Assembly (NCBI RefSeq): GCF_008831285.2
Contig: NC_045150.1
Span: 12,383,868 to 12,443,867 of the forward strand
Direction of reading: 5' to 3'
Origin: Nymphaea colorata
Lineage: Eukaryota; Streptophyta; Magnoliopsida; Nymphaeales; Nymphaeaceae
DNA: 60,000 bases
Shown here: piece by piece, positions 11,501 to 23,600 of the stretch
Numbering within the stretch: position 1 is the stretch's first letter
How the letters are laid out: the number at the start of each line of letters is the position of its first letter
The notes under the pieces: model-generated
Databases searched by the model: none
The model's input: the letters and a program-made list of their open reading frames with translations, nothing else
What the model was told of the DNA's origin: nothing
Program-made: the position numbers and the translations under genes

Positions 11501-14500
11501 CGTATAGTACCCATACACGATATATGTGACAACGGACTGTCATGCCGTGTATCAAAACTTAAACCTGCTTGGTATTGTTTATGGGAAATTGGTTTGCAGA
11601 TACTTGATCTTGGAACCTTGGATCATCCTCGTGTTAACTATGCAAACCTCATCTCAGCATAGATGTGGCCCCAGCTTGATCTATCCACCTATTCCATTAT
11701 TTTTTTAATGTTGTTCCATCTGTGTTGTATATATTTTTTTTTTCAATTTTTTTTTTGAACAATGGGTAGCGATTGCTCTTTTGGAAGTTTGATGACAGGT
11801 ATCAAGTTGTGCCACGAGGAATATAGCTGCTCTTTCAGTATCAGCAATGTAGAATTCTACTTCCCTCTGCCCCTGCCGACATACTTCCATATGAGCCTCA
11901 TTCTTACAACAAAGGATGACACCCTTATATTGAACTCTTAATGACCTCATAATTGAACTTAAGAATTTTTCTCAAGCCACTCATGAGTCTTTTTTTATAG
12001 TGAAACTGTATGATAAGCCCAGAATCCTAATTCTGTTGAGTCTTGATTATTAAATAAATTATCAACCTGTTTCGGTCATTGAAGGAACTGGTTTCAATAT
12101 CTGTTATGTTTAGCTCTGGAGTTTAAAGGTCAAAGGTAAGTTACTTTAGGGGCTGGTAGTGGCTCTTCATTACTGCTTCAGTCCAGAAGGTCTTGACATC
12201 TTTTTCATTAACATGCCCCAGATTGTATTGCAACCTCAAATTTCAATCTTCCTGTATCAATGGATCATATTTTTTCAGTTTGCTGGTTGCATAGAGCTGC
12301 CTCTATTGCTATTTGCCTTTAAAGATGGCTGATTGGTTACTTTAGTGCACCTATTGTTTCTCAAGTTGATGCTGTCTTCATTTTCTTCTTTGTAGCAAAG
12401 AGCTTATGTATCAGCAAGTTATGCGGAGATTTGCTCATTTCAATGCTATACAGCTGAGTAATCCTGCTCCTCTACCTCAGTTGATGTTAATGGAGTTGGA
12501 AGACCAAGAGCTGGCATCTGCATGTCAGGAGAGTGATGGAGAAAAGGACAAAATTGTGAAAGTAATGCTCTTTTTCTTGTTTCCGAAGATGCTCGTTTAA
12601 TGGTTATACATCCTTTTCCTGCACCAGTTCATCTGCCTCTTTTCCCATTTAATATGATGGAGTTGGCCTAGTTATTTTGCTTTTATTGCTATAGTTTGGA
12701 CTTGTTATAGAGAATGAGTTTATAGGCATAAAAAAAAAGTGAAAAAAACGATGCGAAGACTACAGAATCTGGAACAATTTAAAGGTTTGGATCTGTGTTT
12801 GTGTTTGCATTTGTCTGTTTGTGGCATGAATAATTTTCCATTAAATGACCCAAATGAAATCATTGATTTAAGGGTGATGTTTTTTGTCATCAGATGAACA
12901 CAGAGCTACTTAAGCAAAAAAGTGAGATGCTGATGGAGTATTTCTGCCTTGAAATAGATCAAGCAGGGAACTTGTCCAAGCTACCAGTTATCATTGATCA
13001 GTACACACCTGATATGGATCGTCTGCCTCAGTTTGTTTGGAGATTAAGTAATGATGTGTGTATCTTTTGACATAGGTTCTCTTTTTCCATAAACTTGCTC
13101 TCTTTTGGTGATTATTTGTTTGATCAACTGCGGGTCTTACTTGTCCAAGTCTTGTTTTAGAGAAGATGAGAAGAAGATAAAGGTTCTAACTGTTAGTGGT
13201 GCAAGGGTCTGCATTTCTTTCTTCCTTGAGCCTTTCTCATAGTATAAGCTGCATATATATGGTATACTGTAAACTTTGGGAACCATCTTTTCTTCATGGT
13301 TAAGTGAATGATTATTTAGGTCCCAAATCGAGCAAATACCTGCTGTCATTTTTACAAAATTATGTGCTATACTAATGCAATAATAGATCTCTGAATATTT
13401 CTGAAGTGGTGTACCTTTACTGAACTTGGGGCAAGGCACTAATATGATTTTCTGTATATATTTGAACAGATAAGGGCAAGTGTATGTTGAAACTCCAGAC
13501 CAAATTCTGATTGTTTTCAATATATTGGAACACATTAGGGCAACTATATAGAGAATCCAAACCAGACTTTTCTGTTTGCAACTGTATCTTTGTTTTACAT
13601 GGGGGTTTGTCAAGTTATGACATTTGTTAGTGCCTTGAAGTTGTCCAAAAGAGTGAACTATCTGTCCAGTTTTCTCCAGTAATCCTGAGCAGCTATGAAA
13701 CACAGGTGCGTCTGTGCACCTGACCTGTTGGTGTCAACTCGGCTGGACAGGGTTCAGGTATGGACATGGCACAGACATCGGGTACAGTCAGCGTACCCAA
13801 GGTCATGTCGGACCATTTGTGGACTCGGTCAGCACTGACCTCCAGTTTTTTACGTTTTTTTTAGCTGACTGCTCCTTTACCTCTTCGCTTCTAGCACTCC
13901 GTTGCATCTTCGGTTCCTCTCACAACTTACACTTCTGTAATTTTTAAATCTGCTGTTCATTTTTTCCTCTTCTGTTTGTTTGTTTCATTGCCTTTTTTCC
14001 CACTTTCATTGGCCCAACGATTTATAAGTCCTTCCATTCTGCATTTCACACTACAACTGCCATGTTCTTTTTTTCTACTTTCATGACTGCAACTGCATAC
14101 ATGCTGTTATATATTACTGTATTTGTAATTTGTGTTCAATATTTAAGAATTTATATATTCAATGCATTACAATATAATTATATGCAGTGTATTGGATTAT
14201 AATCTTAATGAATGTATTTTTGGTTTGTTTAAAATCTTAATGAATGTGTTTTTCCATATTATATATACATATATATTTATATTTTATGTGTACGGCGAGC
14301 TGTACTGCGTACCTGTGATTTTGAATTTTGTCTGTACCCGCACACGTATCCGCACTCGTACCCATATGACATAGCTGTGCAGTCTATGGTTTTAAATCAA
14401 ATTACTGGCAGCATTATGAATATTATAAACAAATATCTCAATGCCACCTGGATGGGGGATTAGCAACAGTTATTGTGCACCTGGTTAAGCATTTTAAGAC

Positions 14501-17500
14501 TGTTTCTTCCCTGCATGTTTTGGAATGTGTTCATTCACTGTTAATGAGAGGAGAGAGAAAAGTGGGTAGGAGGTAGAGTCATAGGTTTCTTCTTTCCTAT
14601 AATTTCTACTTCCTAGTGATTGGTTGACAGGAAATTATCCCAATGGAGTTGATTTTTCTTAGTTATCTTCCCTTGGTAATGAACTCTTTCAGCTGCTGGT
14701 TCTGAACTTTGCTTGTATTATTTTGAACCATGAAATTTTTTGCTTCTAATGAGAAATGCCTTCTTTGACCTCAAGATGTGAACTTCTATCATGAGGGATC
14801 ATTGTCATCGCTGCTGTTCTTCCTGTAGGTTGATTGGGATGATGAAAGGAATTGCTTCCAATCAGTTGCAGCTGTCCTTGCTGATTTTTATGCTATGCAT
14901 CCTCCTCTCCTGCCTAACCCTTCAGGTGAAGGGCTGCAATTTTATAAAAAGAATTTGGAAAGAAGTGGCCAAGATGACTGCCTATCTTCAGGTAACTTTG
15001 TGTTTTGTTTATGCAGCTTCTCAGTGTATGAAATTACTGTTCTCATAAGACAACACAACTCTAGTACTCTACGCATGGTTTTGGCATTGGGATATACTCA
15101 ATGTCTTGCCTGATAAAATTGTTTTAGCTTTCTTAAGACCTTGACATGATATTTTTTTTTGTGCAGTGGGTGATAGTTGTTAATTATAAGAACTTTAGTT
15201 ATAACAGTGTGATAAAGTGCTTTTCCTTTGTACGATGGAAATTATCTATTATAGCGTTGTTAACTTATGGCAATAGTTTACATTGCTAAATACATTTGTA
15301 TTTGCTAGTTGTTTTCCTAGTAAAAAATAAATTAGTCCTGAGGATTATGTCAGTTGGGTACTTAGATATGCATCCTTAATGGAGATCAGGCACCAGCCAT
15401 TTCATCTTAAAAAGTTACCCAGTTACCCAGTCCTTGAGAGCCTTTCATCTGGTTGCCAATGTACTGTCATTAATGTACTGACAACTTGACAGGACCAAAA
15501 GTTATAGTCCATGTTGTTGGGTGACTCAGTTACTCAAATAGGGAGTGACCTGATCTCTGTTCATCTTATGTGAGAAGTCCAAACTCCAAAGCAATGGACA
15601 AGGCTTGACTGGTAGATAGGGGTGCTTATGAGCCAATCTGAGGCTGTTTGAACTCGGCCTGAGCCTTAGAAAGGTCCATATAGAAATCGGCTTTTACAAG
15701 CTTAGGAAGGTTCAAACTAGTCGCAGAGCTATATTTGGGACAGGGTGGATTGGTGCCAACCTGACTTGCCAAAATTAAGGGCCCGTTTGATTGTCGGGTC
15801 AAATTTAACGTGGTAAATTTACCATGGTAAATTTTTCTGGAAAAATTTACAGGATGAAATTTCTCCATCTTCCAATTTGAGGCCCTGTTTGATGGACAAG
15901 AAGAATTTAACGTGGTAAATTTAACCCTGTTTGATGCACATGAAGAATTTAATGTGGTAAATTTGGAGCGACCAAGAAATCCATCAGTAAACTTCAGCAT
16001 GAAACGTTGCCACAAGAAAGCAAATGAAAACAGGAATCGATTCTACTGCTATAAACATCAACAGATCTGAATAAGCTTCTGTTTTACCTAATTGTATCTT
16101 CGGCGTTCGTCATATGAAAATTAACGACACACCATAAAAATATACAGTAAAATATTCCAAGAATGGAGCTTCGGCATCTACCACTACAGTTTGCAAACAT
16201 GTAATTGGTTAGGAATGAAGACATGGTCGTTATTGAAAGTTTGATTTCCTGCAAAGAGAGAGCAACCTTCTTATAAACATCCGGATGCACGGCAGAAGTG
16301 CATAGATCAACGATCAGAATATTGTGAGGTCTTAAAAAGTTTCTGATAATCATGTGCCACTAAATTAGGAAAATTAGAATGATAAATAGAAGGATTTCGC
16401 TGAAACAACGTATAAAGGAACTACTTTCAATCCAATATCAAGAAATAGAATTAACCGTCCAAGGATTTCGGAACAATAAGAGGAACAAGTATACGCAGAA
16501 AATCAACAAGAATTCAGAGAAACTACATGAACCAAAACGTTTTCATTTCTTCAGAAAGAAAATTATACAATAACAATTATCAAATGTGTGAGCTTGAGTG
16601 AATGTACAGATACTATATACAAGACGTGAAAACTGGACAAGAAGATTCATAATTCATCCAAATTAAGTATACCAACAAAGAATCATTAATAGTTCAACCC
16701 ATCAGAGAGGGATTGAAGGCTATCATGTACGCCCAAGATGCAGAGTAACGCGCTCGCCTTGCTCCTGGCCCTCTTGCTCCCAACATCAATGAGATCGGTG
16801 ACGTCGGCAATAGTAGGCAGCGGTGATGATCGATGCGGCCATTCTAGGAAGCCACCCATTCCTGACTTTTTCAGCTTGGAGGGATGGAGAGGGGAAGAGA
16901 CGACGAAGGGGAAAGAGCCAGCGAGAGAGGAGGGGAAGGAGAGAGCAAGAGAGGAGGGGAAGGAGAGAGCAAGAGAGGAGAGGGGAAGAGGCGACGAAGG
17001 GGAAAAGGTCAGCGAGAGAGGAGGGGAAGGAGAGAGCAAGAGAAGAGAGGCTCTGAGAGAGGAGGGGAAGGAGAGAGCAAGAGAGGAGAGGGGAAGAGGC
17101 TTCTATATATATTTTACTGTCTTTGTGAATTTATTGAGGCTTAGACCCTTTTTGTGTGTATACTATGATTGTTAAACAAAACCGCTCCAAATGAAATTGG
17201 ATTAGACCCTTTGCATGTGAATGCTATGATGTCTAAGACAAAAACACTCTAATTGAATTGAGGTCTGCCTTCAAACTGCGAATTTTTTACTAGCGTTTAG
17301 AACAGCCTAATCTACGTTGCAACAGATTTAGATGACATCATTTGCAAAAAAAATAAAAACACGAGTAAGTAAATCTCTACTGTTAGCTTTTCTATTATAT
17401 GTTTTGTTAGTTCTGTTTGATTCCATATATTATATACTAAAAATAAGTTTTAACTAAAATAAAACGGAGGGGATGAAGTAACTAAAAATGCAGAAATAAT

Positions 17501-19539
17501 GAGCTCCATTCGTATTGTAAATTTTTTGTTAAATTTTGAACTTTATTAGTAGTTATTTTCATTTTATTATACACTCATACTTCACTGTCCCCCAACTTAA
17601 ACCAGTGTTTTAAAACTCACTGAGTCAACCTGCTGAATTGGCTCAGCTCGGTCCCCTACCAGGTCAACCCAGTAGGGGACTTGTTCATGCACAAAACTTG
17701 GTGTGACTTGGTGAGGATTCATTTGACATGGCTGAGTCATGAGTCAAATAGGTGGGTCCCATTTAAGTTTGCTGGGTTTATTAAAAGAAGATGAAAAGGT
17801 GGAGGGTGAAGAATGTGGGGTTCCACCTCGTAGCAGAGGGAGAGAGAGAAGCAGCTAGAAGGGGAAAGAGGGAAGAGGGGCTGGGCGTTTGTCTTTCTCG
17901 TTTTTTTTTTTCTTTTCAAATTTTAAACTTAATGAAGTGTCTACACTTTAAGTTGTTCTCAACCATACTTTGTTAACCAAACTCGAAGACACTGAAGAGT
18001 CCTGACTTGGATGAGTCACCCCAAGTTTGTTGTTTGACTCGGGCAATTTTAGTTAATAGACGAGTGTTACCATTTTTGTAACTCAAAGAGTGTTGACTTG
18101 AGTTCGTTTGGCCAATTCATGAGTATGCTCAGCGAAAGTCCAACCATCCATATGTTGTTAGTGGAAAGAATGCCATTAAATGATCAAACACATTGTTAAG
18201 AGTGAAATTTAACAACAAATATTCACAAAAGTCCGACAAACTATTAACTGCACCAAAAATGTCCTGAAAGCTCATGTAGAAGCATAGAAATTAAAATATG
18301 TATTCATTCAAGTACACAGCAGTGGTTCCAAGGGGTACAATTCTATCTTCTGGAGCTGGTCCTACAGCTTTTCATCAAATGCAGGATGATCAAACTGCCC
18401 CCAGAAAAGAGGAGAAAGTGCAAAAGTTTAAAAAGAAAAAAATTATTGCATCAAAGGTTCGTGTACAATATAAATGACATTTGCATATACACAAGTTTGT
18501 AGAACAAACTGTATAAACATAAATACTATATAACTATATGTGTACAATTTTAACTATGAGTTATAGGTCTTTATCATATTTCCATTGGTTTGTGTGTACT
18601 CTGGTAGTTAAATAATGATTGAACTGCAACATTATCACTGTGATTTGGGTGCATAAATCAGAAATGTCACTTCAAAGTACCAGAAATTATTGTTCCAATT
18701 AGGAGCTGCAGACAATCAGTGGTGCTTACCTATTCATGAATGATCCTTGTATTTGTTTCCACATCAGGTATACTTGCATAGCTCTGCCAAAAAGTTCCTG
18801 GATTGTCTAGCTCGTGGATTTGTGCTCTTGTTTTTTAGAAGCCTAATTGGAAAATTGCGTTGTTGGGTCGAAAGAGAAAATGTAAGATAAAATTCGTATC
18901 ACATTCTTTCTTTCGTATGAGTCAGCTTATTGGGTCTTTCTACCACATGAAGTGGTAATAGGTAAAAACAGCACTACATTTGAAGCCTCATTCGTATTTC
19001 ATCTGTTATATCAGATCCCCTGTTTCATGCCTCCATTTCCATGTTCTTGAACATTAAACTTGCATGCACTAATTTGCCGGGCAGATTTTGGCATAAATGA
19101 TGATCTGTCTTTTTTCTTGTGCAGAAGACGTCATCAATGAAGAGTTAGTTGGTGTAGCTGAAACAGCATGGTCACAGAGGGAATGGACCATTCAGCATGT
19201 CTTGTTTCCTTCCATGAGGCTGTTCTTGAAGCCTAACAATCAAATGGCAACGGATGGGACTTTTGTTCAGGTTAGTCTGTTAAAAGTTTAATATCCAAAG
19301 ATCGGGTAATGAATGAATGGTCGGATAACTTAAATACAAAAGGTGCTATGGGTTTTGGGTGAATTAACTTTGCATAGGTCCAGCATGGTTCCAAGTTCAT
19401 GAACTTAAGTGACCTAAAATTAGTCTAACTATGCTGCAGTAAGCCTGGTAATGGTTGATTTTTAACTATTCTGGTTCCATTTTTTATGTAACAGATTGCA
19501 ACCCTCGAAAAGCTTTACCGGGTCTTTGAAAGATGTTGA
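8453..19539 (+). CDS. MLH1: DNA mismatch repair protein MLH1, C-terminal half (nine exons)
   Basis: Exons are 8453-8519, 8592-8727, 10424-10518, 10631-10739, 12396-12561, 12894-13055, 14829-14991, 19125-19270 and 19495-19539. All introns are GT-AG, and the joined exons give 363 codons including the TGA, with no frame break. MLH1 pairs with PMS1-type partners as the nuclear MutL-alpha heterodimer in mismatch repair and, with MLH3, in meiotic crossing-over. Recognisable segments in order are TLLPG, KVPVNKMVR, DPAGR, the heterodimerisation region with YLMNVVNIS and FNAIQLS, DQYTPDMDRLP, PPLLPNP, REWTIQHVLFP and the terminal VFERC. The FERC C-terminus is conserved in eukaryotic MLH1 and contributes to the endonuclease site of its partner. 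The N-terminal ATPase half (roughly 370 residues in plant MLH1) is not in the window. The gene looks intact here despite large repeat-filled introns. Confidence 0.95.
8592..8727 (+). CDS. MLH1: MLH1 exon b
   Basis: A 136-bp exon with the polypyrimidine acceptor CTTTTTCAG. It encodes KVPVNKMVRVDSLDPAGR and the start of the poorly conserved linker. It ends in phase 2 at ...GTTAG|GTATGA. Confidence 0.92.
10424..10518 (+). CDS. MLH1: MLH1 exon c
   Basis: A 95-bp exon after CTTTCTAG, encoding RRNPKESADLTSIQELLSD, the conserved SIQEL segment at the start of the C-terminal domain. The donor is GCTG|GTATGT. Confidence 0.92.
10631..10739 (+). CDS. MLH1: MLH1 exon d
   Basis: A 109-bp exon encoding GLLEIVKHCTYIG and LYLMNVVNIS, part of the heterodimerisation region. 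The donor is ATAAG|GTAGGT. Confidence 0.93.
11205..11530. mobile_element. Possible diverged relative of the MULE-like MITE (intron C-terminal exons d-e)
   Basis: Both ends carry inverted GTATTAT / ATACCC-type motifs (AACGCGTATTATTCG at the left, GCCGTATTATAACCGAG and AGTACCCATACACG at the right), and the right end reads ATATATGTGACA, like the clearer copies at 6552 and 13693. No clean TSD is visible, so borders are approximate. The interior is AT-rich with no coding capacity. Confidence 0.35.
12396..12561 (+). CDS. MLH1: MLH1 exon e
   Basis: A 166-bp exon beginning CAAAGAGCTTATG (KELMYQQ) and including FNAIQLSNPAPLPQL. It ends in phase 0 at GTGAAA|GTAATG. Confidence 0.93.
12894..13055 (+). 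CDS. MLH1: MLH1 exon f
   Basis: A 162-bp exon encoding a helical stretch with MLMEYFCLEID, then DQYTPDMDRLPQFVWRL. The acceptor is TTTGTCATCAG. The donor is AATGAT|GTGTGT, which is a weak but valid GT. Confidence 0.92.
13693..14373. mobile_element. MULE-like element in MLH1 intron (exons f-g)
   Basis: The left end CTATGAAACACAGGTGCG resembles the left TIR at 6552, and the right end CTCGTACCCATATGACATA resembles the right TIR at 6888. Flanking 9-mers CCTGAGCAG (13684-13692) and GCTGTGCAG (14374-14382) agree at 7 of 9 positions, consistent with an aged Mutator-type TSD. At 681 bp it is twice the size of the first copy and has no transposase-like frame. Confidence 0.5.
14829..14991 (+). CDS. 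MLH1: MLH1 exon g
   Basis: A 163-bp exon encoding VDWDDERNCFQSVAA, FYAMHPPLLPNPSG and LQFYKKN. The acceptor is TCTTCCTGTAG and the donor is TTCAG|GTAACT. Confidence 0.93.
15779..15975. repeat. TIR-like end plus three ~45-bp degenerate repeats
   Basis: After TTAA the sequence GGGCCCGTTTGATTG resembles the terminus of the Harbinger-like element at 36015 (GGGGCCGTTTGATAG). It is followed by AATTTAACGTGGTAAATTTA. The motif CCCTGTTTGATG...GAATTTAA(C/T)GTGGTAAATTT recurs at about 15892-15922 and 15925-15965. No matching right terminus was found, so this is probably a truncated or rearranged element inside MLH1's 4.1-kb intron. Confidence 0.45.
16880..17102. repeat. Purine-rich minisatellite (GA/GGGGAAGGAGAG units)
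   Basis: Tandem, imperfect units containing GAGGGGAAGGAGAGAGCAAG repeat across about 220 bp. The + strand reads as Glu/Arg/Lys-rich and the - strand as Ser/Pro/Leu-rich low-complexity peptide. These should not be taken as genes. A similar purine tract lies near the right end of the other Harbinger-like elements in the window. Confidence 0.8.
17130..18600. other. Intronic non-coding DNA, old repeats
   Basis: A degenerate ~65-bp tandem duplication lies at 17130-17265 (each unit with TTAGACCCTTT and CTATGAT). Near 17610-18125 there are CACTGAGTCAACC / GTTGACTTGAGTT-type segments that look like an old inverted element. No exon is seen between 14992 and 19124. Confidence 0.4.
19125..19270 (+). 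CDS. MLH1: MLH1 exon h
   Basis: A 146-bp exon encoding VAETAWSQREWTIQHVLFPS and MRLFLKP. It lies after the largest intron of the visible part (4133 bp), which holds transposon remnants. Confidence 0.94.
19495..19539 (+). CDS. MLH1: MLH1 terminal exon
   Basis: A 45-bp exon encoding IATLEKLYRVFERC and the TGA stop at 19537-19539. The terminal Cys of FERC is the metal-site residue conserved in eukaryotic MLH1. Confidence 0.95.
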   Translation: MATLEKLYRVFERC

Positions 19540-19880
19540 GCCATTTTGAGCCAGACTGCATAGAGAAGTGATGAGACTGCCAAGTATCCCCCTCTTCGGT
19601 ATTACTGGAGGAGTAGCTTTAGTGCATCATTCTTAGATCCTGAGCCATTCTGATCAGTATTGACTACGTGCACTGACACTGCTGATACGTGTTCCGCTTA
19701 TGCTGATCAGAAACCTAGAGCGACAGCAATGTAAAGAACTGCCTTCCCTTACGTCCCAGTTATTCTGTAATAAAGGTCGCACTCTTCTGCTGGTCATTTT
19801 TGTTGTATTTTCATGTATAGCTAGCAGTTGCTCTCTCTCTCTTGCTCGCTTGCTCACGGGGCAGATGATGCATTCATATA
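19540..19880 (+). other. MLH1: MLH1 3' UTR with poly(A) signal
   Basis: Non-coding sequence after the stop. An AATAAA hexamer at 19769-19774 (TGTAATAAAGG) is a plausible polyadenylation signal about 230 bp after the stop. The cleavage site cannot be fixed from sequence alone. Confidence 0.55.
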
Positions 19881-19899
19881 TAAATGTCAGGCAAAATTA

Positions 19900-20698
19900 G
19901 AGCTGAGTTGTACACTCATCGATCATGCTTGGTGGTATTAGTTTATCCAATAATTTTGTTTAACATGCCTTGTTTGTCTCATTCATTGGCTCTAAACCAG
20001 GTCTACACTTAACTAAGTTCCATCATCCTATTTATTTTTGCCAACATAATGTCTATTTTTCAATTTTAGAGTTCATATTATCATGTTGGTAGTCGTGGTT
20101 CAACTTGTGTCGCCCTTCAACTCCTTGAGCAAGCCAAGGCGAGGTGTATCTTCTACACGACAGGAAGGGGGCATTAAAGGGGTTTGCTGCTGCTCTGGAT
20201 TTTACCGATTACCCTTCGACTCGTTAGAGGAAGAGAAAGCAGTTATCACCAGGCTTCCAAAGGATTGTCCTGAGTGGAGGGGCTATTGAAGAGGTTGAAG
20301 TACCTCTCCTGTTCTCCCTCCCCCTGGGTCCAATGTTGCCTTTAGACGGGTAGGGAGCAATGCACTTGACAAGCATTTAATTTTTGTAGTTATAAGGAAT
20401 AGCATCTACAATCGGACTTTAAATGGCTTGCCAGTTCAACTTCAGCCAGCTATACCATGCTATTTGGGGTGAGTTAGATTGGGATTACCCCAAAAAAAAA
20501 AAAATTGGAAGGATGCTTCGAGAACTTCAAGTGAGACCTTGGCCCATTGTTGTCGATATCGGCAGGTGATGAGTTGAAATATTGAGCAACTTTTGTTTTA
20601 CCTGAAAGTTCAAATATTTATTTACTCGTTCTGAGTTTTTTTTATCTAACTTGGATTCCTTTTACTTAGCTATTGACTCAGCTTGGTGCCAGCATTTT
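19900..20698. other. Intergenic DNA between MLH1 and the tandem array
   Basis: No recognisable gene. Contains an A13 tract near 20491. One stretch (about 20090-20290) is more GC-rich than its surroundings, but its short open frame has no recognisable motif. Confidence 0.5.
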
Positions 20699-23600
20699 TG
20701 TTCATTAAGACAGGACGTCCTGTCCATTACACTACAGTCCTGTCTTCATGGACAATAGTGTTTTTTGTCCACCGTTTGATGATTTTAGGAACAGAACACC
20801 ACGTTCATCTTGTCCAGCGTTTGTTTCACATATGTCTGTTCTGTTTGTCCTGTCTGACGTTTGTTTTAGGAGTGATCTTCTCGTGAACTTCTTTGGGTTT
20901 TAAGAGAGATGTCAATGGTTTCGATGCAATATGACATTATATTCAAACCTAAATTCAAGTAAACAAATTTGATAATATATATCCAACGACCAAATAATCA
21001 CTATATTCACTTCAAAAATTTTATAATCATTTTAAAAGACAAAATTTCATCCATGATATGTGATTGGAACACATAGCGACAAGAGTAGGCAACATTACAA
21101 TTTCCTTCTCTTTTTTTCTTCTTGCTCTTCTGTTCTTCAATAAAACGCCGAAGAAAAGGCTCCGCCTTCATGACAGACAAACGGTAAGCAACCAAGATTG
21201 TCTGTTTCCTCTCTCGGTCTTTCTCTTGTTCTTGGGCCTTGCATATAGGCCATAGGTTACACATTCTTCTGTAGCAGCTACGATCACATACTCAAGTAGT
21301 ACTTGAAATGCAGAGATTCGTCACACTCAGATGAACTGTGTGGCCAAGAGCTGTTGTTGATCTACCCTTCAAAATTAACAGGAACGCATGATTCCTTGAC
21401 GCCAAATTCTGGGGGAAAGGATGCCGGCGACATTCATTCAATGTTAAAACATGAAGCTGCTAATCTCATCAAAGGCTTGACAGAGGACGCATCGATTGCA
21501 CGTCTGATCACCATAAATAAAAATTTGTAAAGCAAAAATATATGCCTTGTGACATGTCTGCCTTGTGACATGTCTGATCAGTTCTAAAGAAACATGCTTC
21601 AGTTCATGTGCGTAGAGAAAAACTCAACCTCACATATGCGAAATTCCAGCAAAAAAACATATAAATTCAAAAAATTCAAGTTGGCATATGACAATTCTAG
21701 CCAAACATAAATAAACCACAAAAATGCAAGCATATACATGAAAATTAAGCATGAAAATTAAGCAAAAAACAGGTAAATTCAAACTTACATAATGCAATTC
21801 TAGGCAAAAAGACAAAGTCAAATTTACATATGGTGATTTGATTCTAGACCAATTAGAACAAAATCTCAAATTTATAGATCTAGAGATGGAAGTTGGCGAG
21901 TACTCACTTGTGCTAGATGCAATCTGCTACCAAATGATAAACCCAAGTCACCTATTGGCAGAATGTTGCAGCAATATGGAACAACAAAGTTTATTCCCTC
22001 CCACACAATGGCAATGTTAACTCATTGTAGGAGCCGAGCTTTTGGTGGATTCAATTTACCATTCAATGCACCACCAACTAGATCTGTTTCAAATGTTGTT
22101 GCATTTTACTTGAAATTCAAATTCTTGATCTTCCATGCTAGTGGCCATTAAAGCCTGTCATGGCCTAGGAAGGCGACAAAGAAACCAATTTTTTATACAA
22201 TAAGAGGAAGAAAACAAAAAATTACAACAACACCCTTTCAAAATTAACCAAATCAAAATCTAAGTCCCTGTTGAATTTCCATGCAGGGAACTCCCTTCCT
22301 GTCAAACTTTGCACACTTGTCTCCATGTGACCTTGGCAACTTTGAGATAGAATAACAACACTCTTCCTCCCTTCCACACAAAAAAGAATGATGCGATCCA
22401 GCATCGGAAATCTGCCGCAAACAGCAATGTGCATAAACTATCTCACTTGTGGCGAGCCTCCTTCAACCATACCTGCCCGCGCCTTTGTTTAGCCACAAAC
22501 TTTTTCCTCACCTTCTGCCACACGTTTTCTAGATACAATTAACCCAATTTCTTGTTTGTGCACATAATCGCATGAGGGCTTGTCCATAATCTCTTCAATA
22601 TGAAAAGATCAATACTAGAAGAAGAAATAGCAGCCCTAACTAAAATGCCAAAACTATCATGAAATCTTCCCCACTCTTACACCAGATAGACATTTGTACA
22701 AACAGATACCAGACCAACAATCCTGCCAAAACCTTATATGGCCATCCCCCACAGGCCATTTACTTTCATCTTCTAGTCTAGGCCATCCCCAACAACCAAG
22801 ATGAAATCTTGGATCCTCTGTAAGTTCAGAAACTAGGAAACCCTAGGTACCTCTTAAACCCAAGCCTTATGCTTCTGTATTACTCAATATAAATCTCTTA
22901 TATTGAGTATGACATTCGACCCGTAAGGAGACAAGGGGCCTCTTCTACTTAAACCTTGGTCAGGTCTAATACAATGACAGTATCTTATAGATACATTTTA
23001 GCACAATTTTTCAATAACCAAAAGAATGATTATTTGCATGACTACCCAAAGTATATTATATGCCATGTTACAGGCACCCTGATGATATCGTATATTTATT
23101 CTTGTGCTGATAACCAATTTGAGTATATCCTCATCTACATGCTTTGATTTAATTTTAAGTGGTAGATCAGGTGAGCTTTGATCCATGTATACTGTGTGCT
23201 TATATCATGATTATATATCCACATCCATGTCACAATGATATGTTAACTGCGTGGCTTTGGCTTGTGAACTACAGCGTGTTTCAGAAAGCAGGGTAAAACA
23301 TTTTCCTTTATTTTTGAACCAATAAAATGTTGAAAATGAAATTAATGGAAATGTCATAAAAATGTATTAGAAGTTACGAAAACCATGAAAACATGAGCTG
23401 TATGTGATTGAATCTGAATCCACCTCCGTGCATGTCATTGTGGATGTGGGTGGGTTCTGTCATGATGCCAATTTTCTCCCTTGCTTGGTCTTGAAACGTA
23501 ATGGGATCAAGCATTTCATGACAAGGGTTTCCCATGTCAAGCAGACAACATACATGTGCACAAACATTTCACTGTGCACATGGTGCTTATCATGATACAA

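Noticed and set aside
14791-15113. Two overlapping small ORFs as separate genes
   Set aside because: They are out-of-frame or partly in-frame readings of MLH1 exon g and its flanking intron.
16684-17175. Glu/Arg-rich (+) and Ser/Pro-rich (-) frames
   Set aside because: They come from a purine minisatellite; composition alone explains the lack of stops.
17610-18130. Inverted GAGTCAAC / GTTGACTC element
   Set aside because: End sequences match too weakly to define TIRs or a target duplication.
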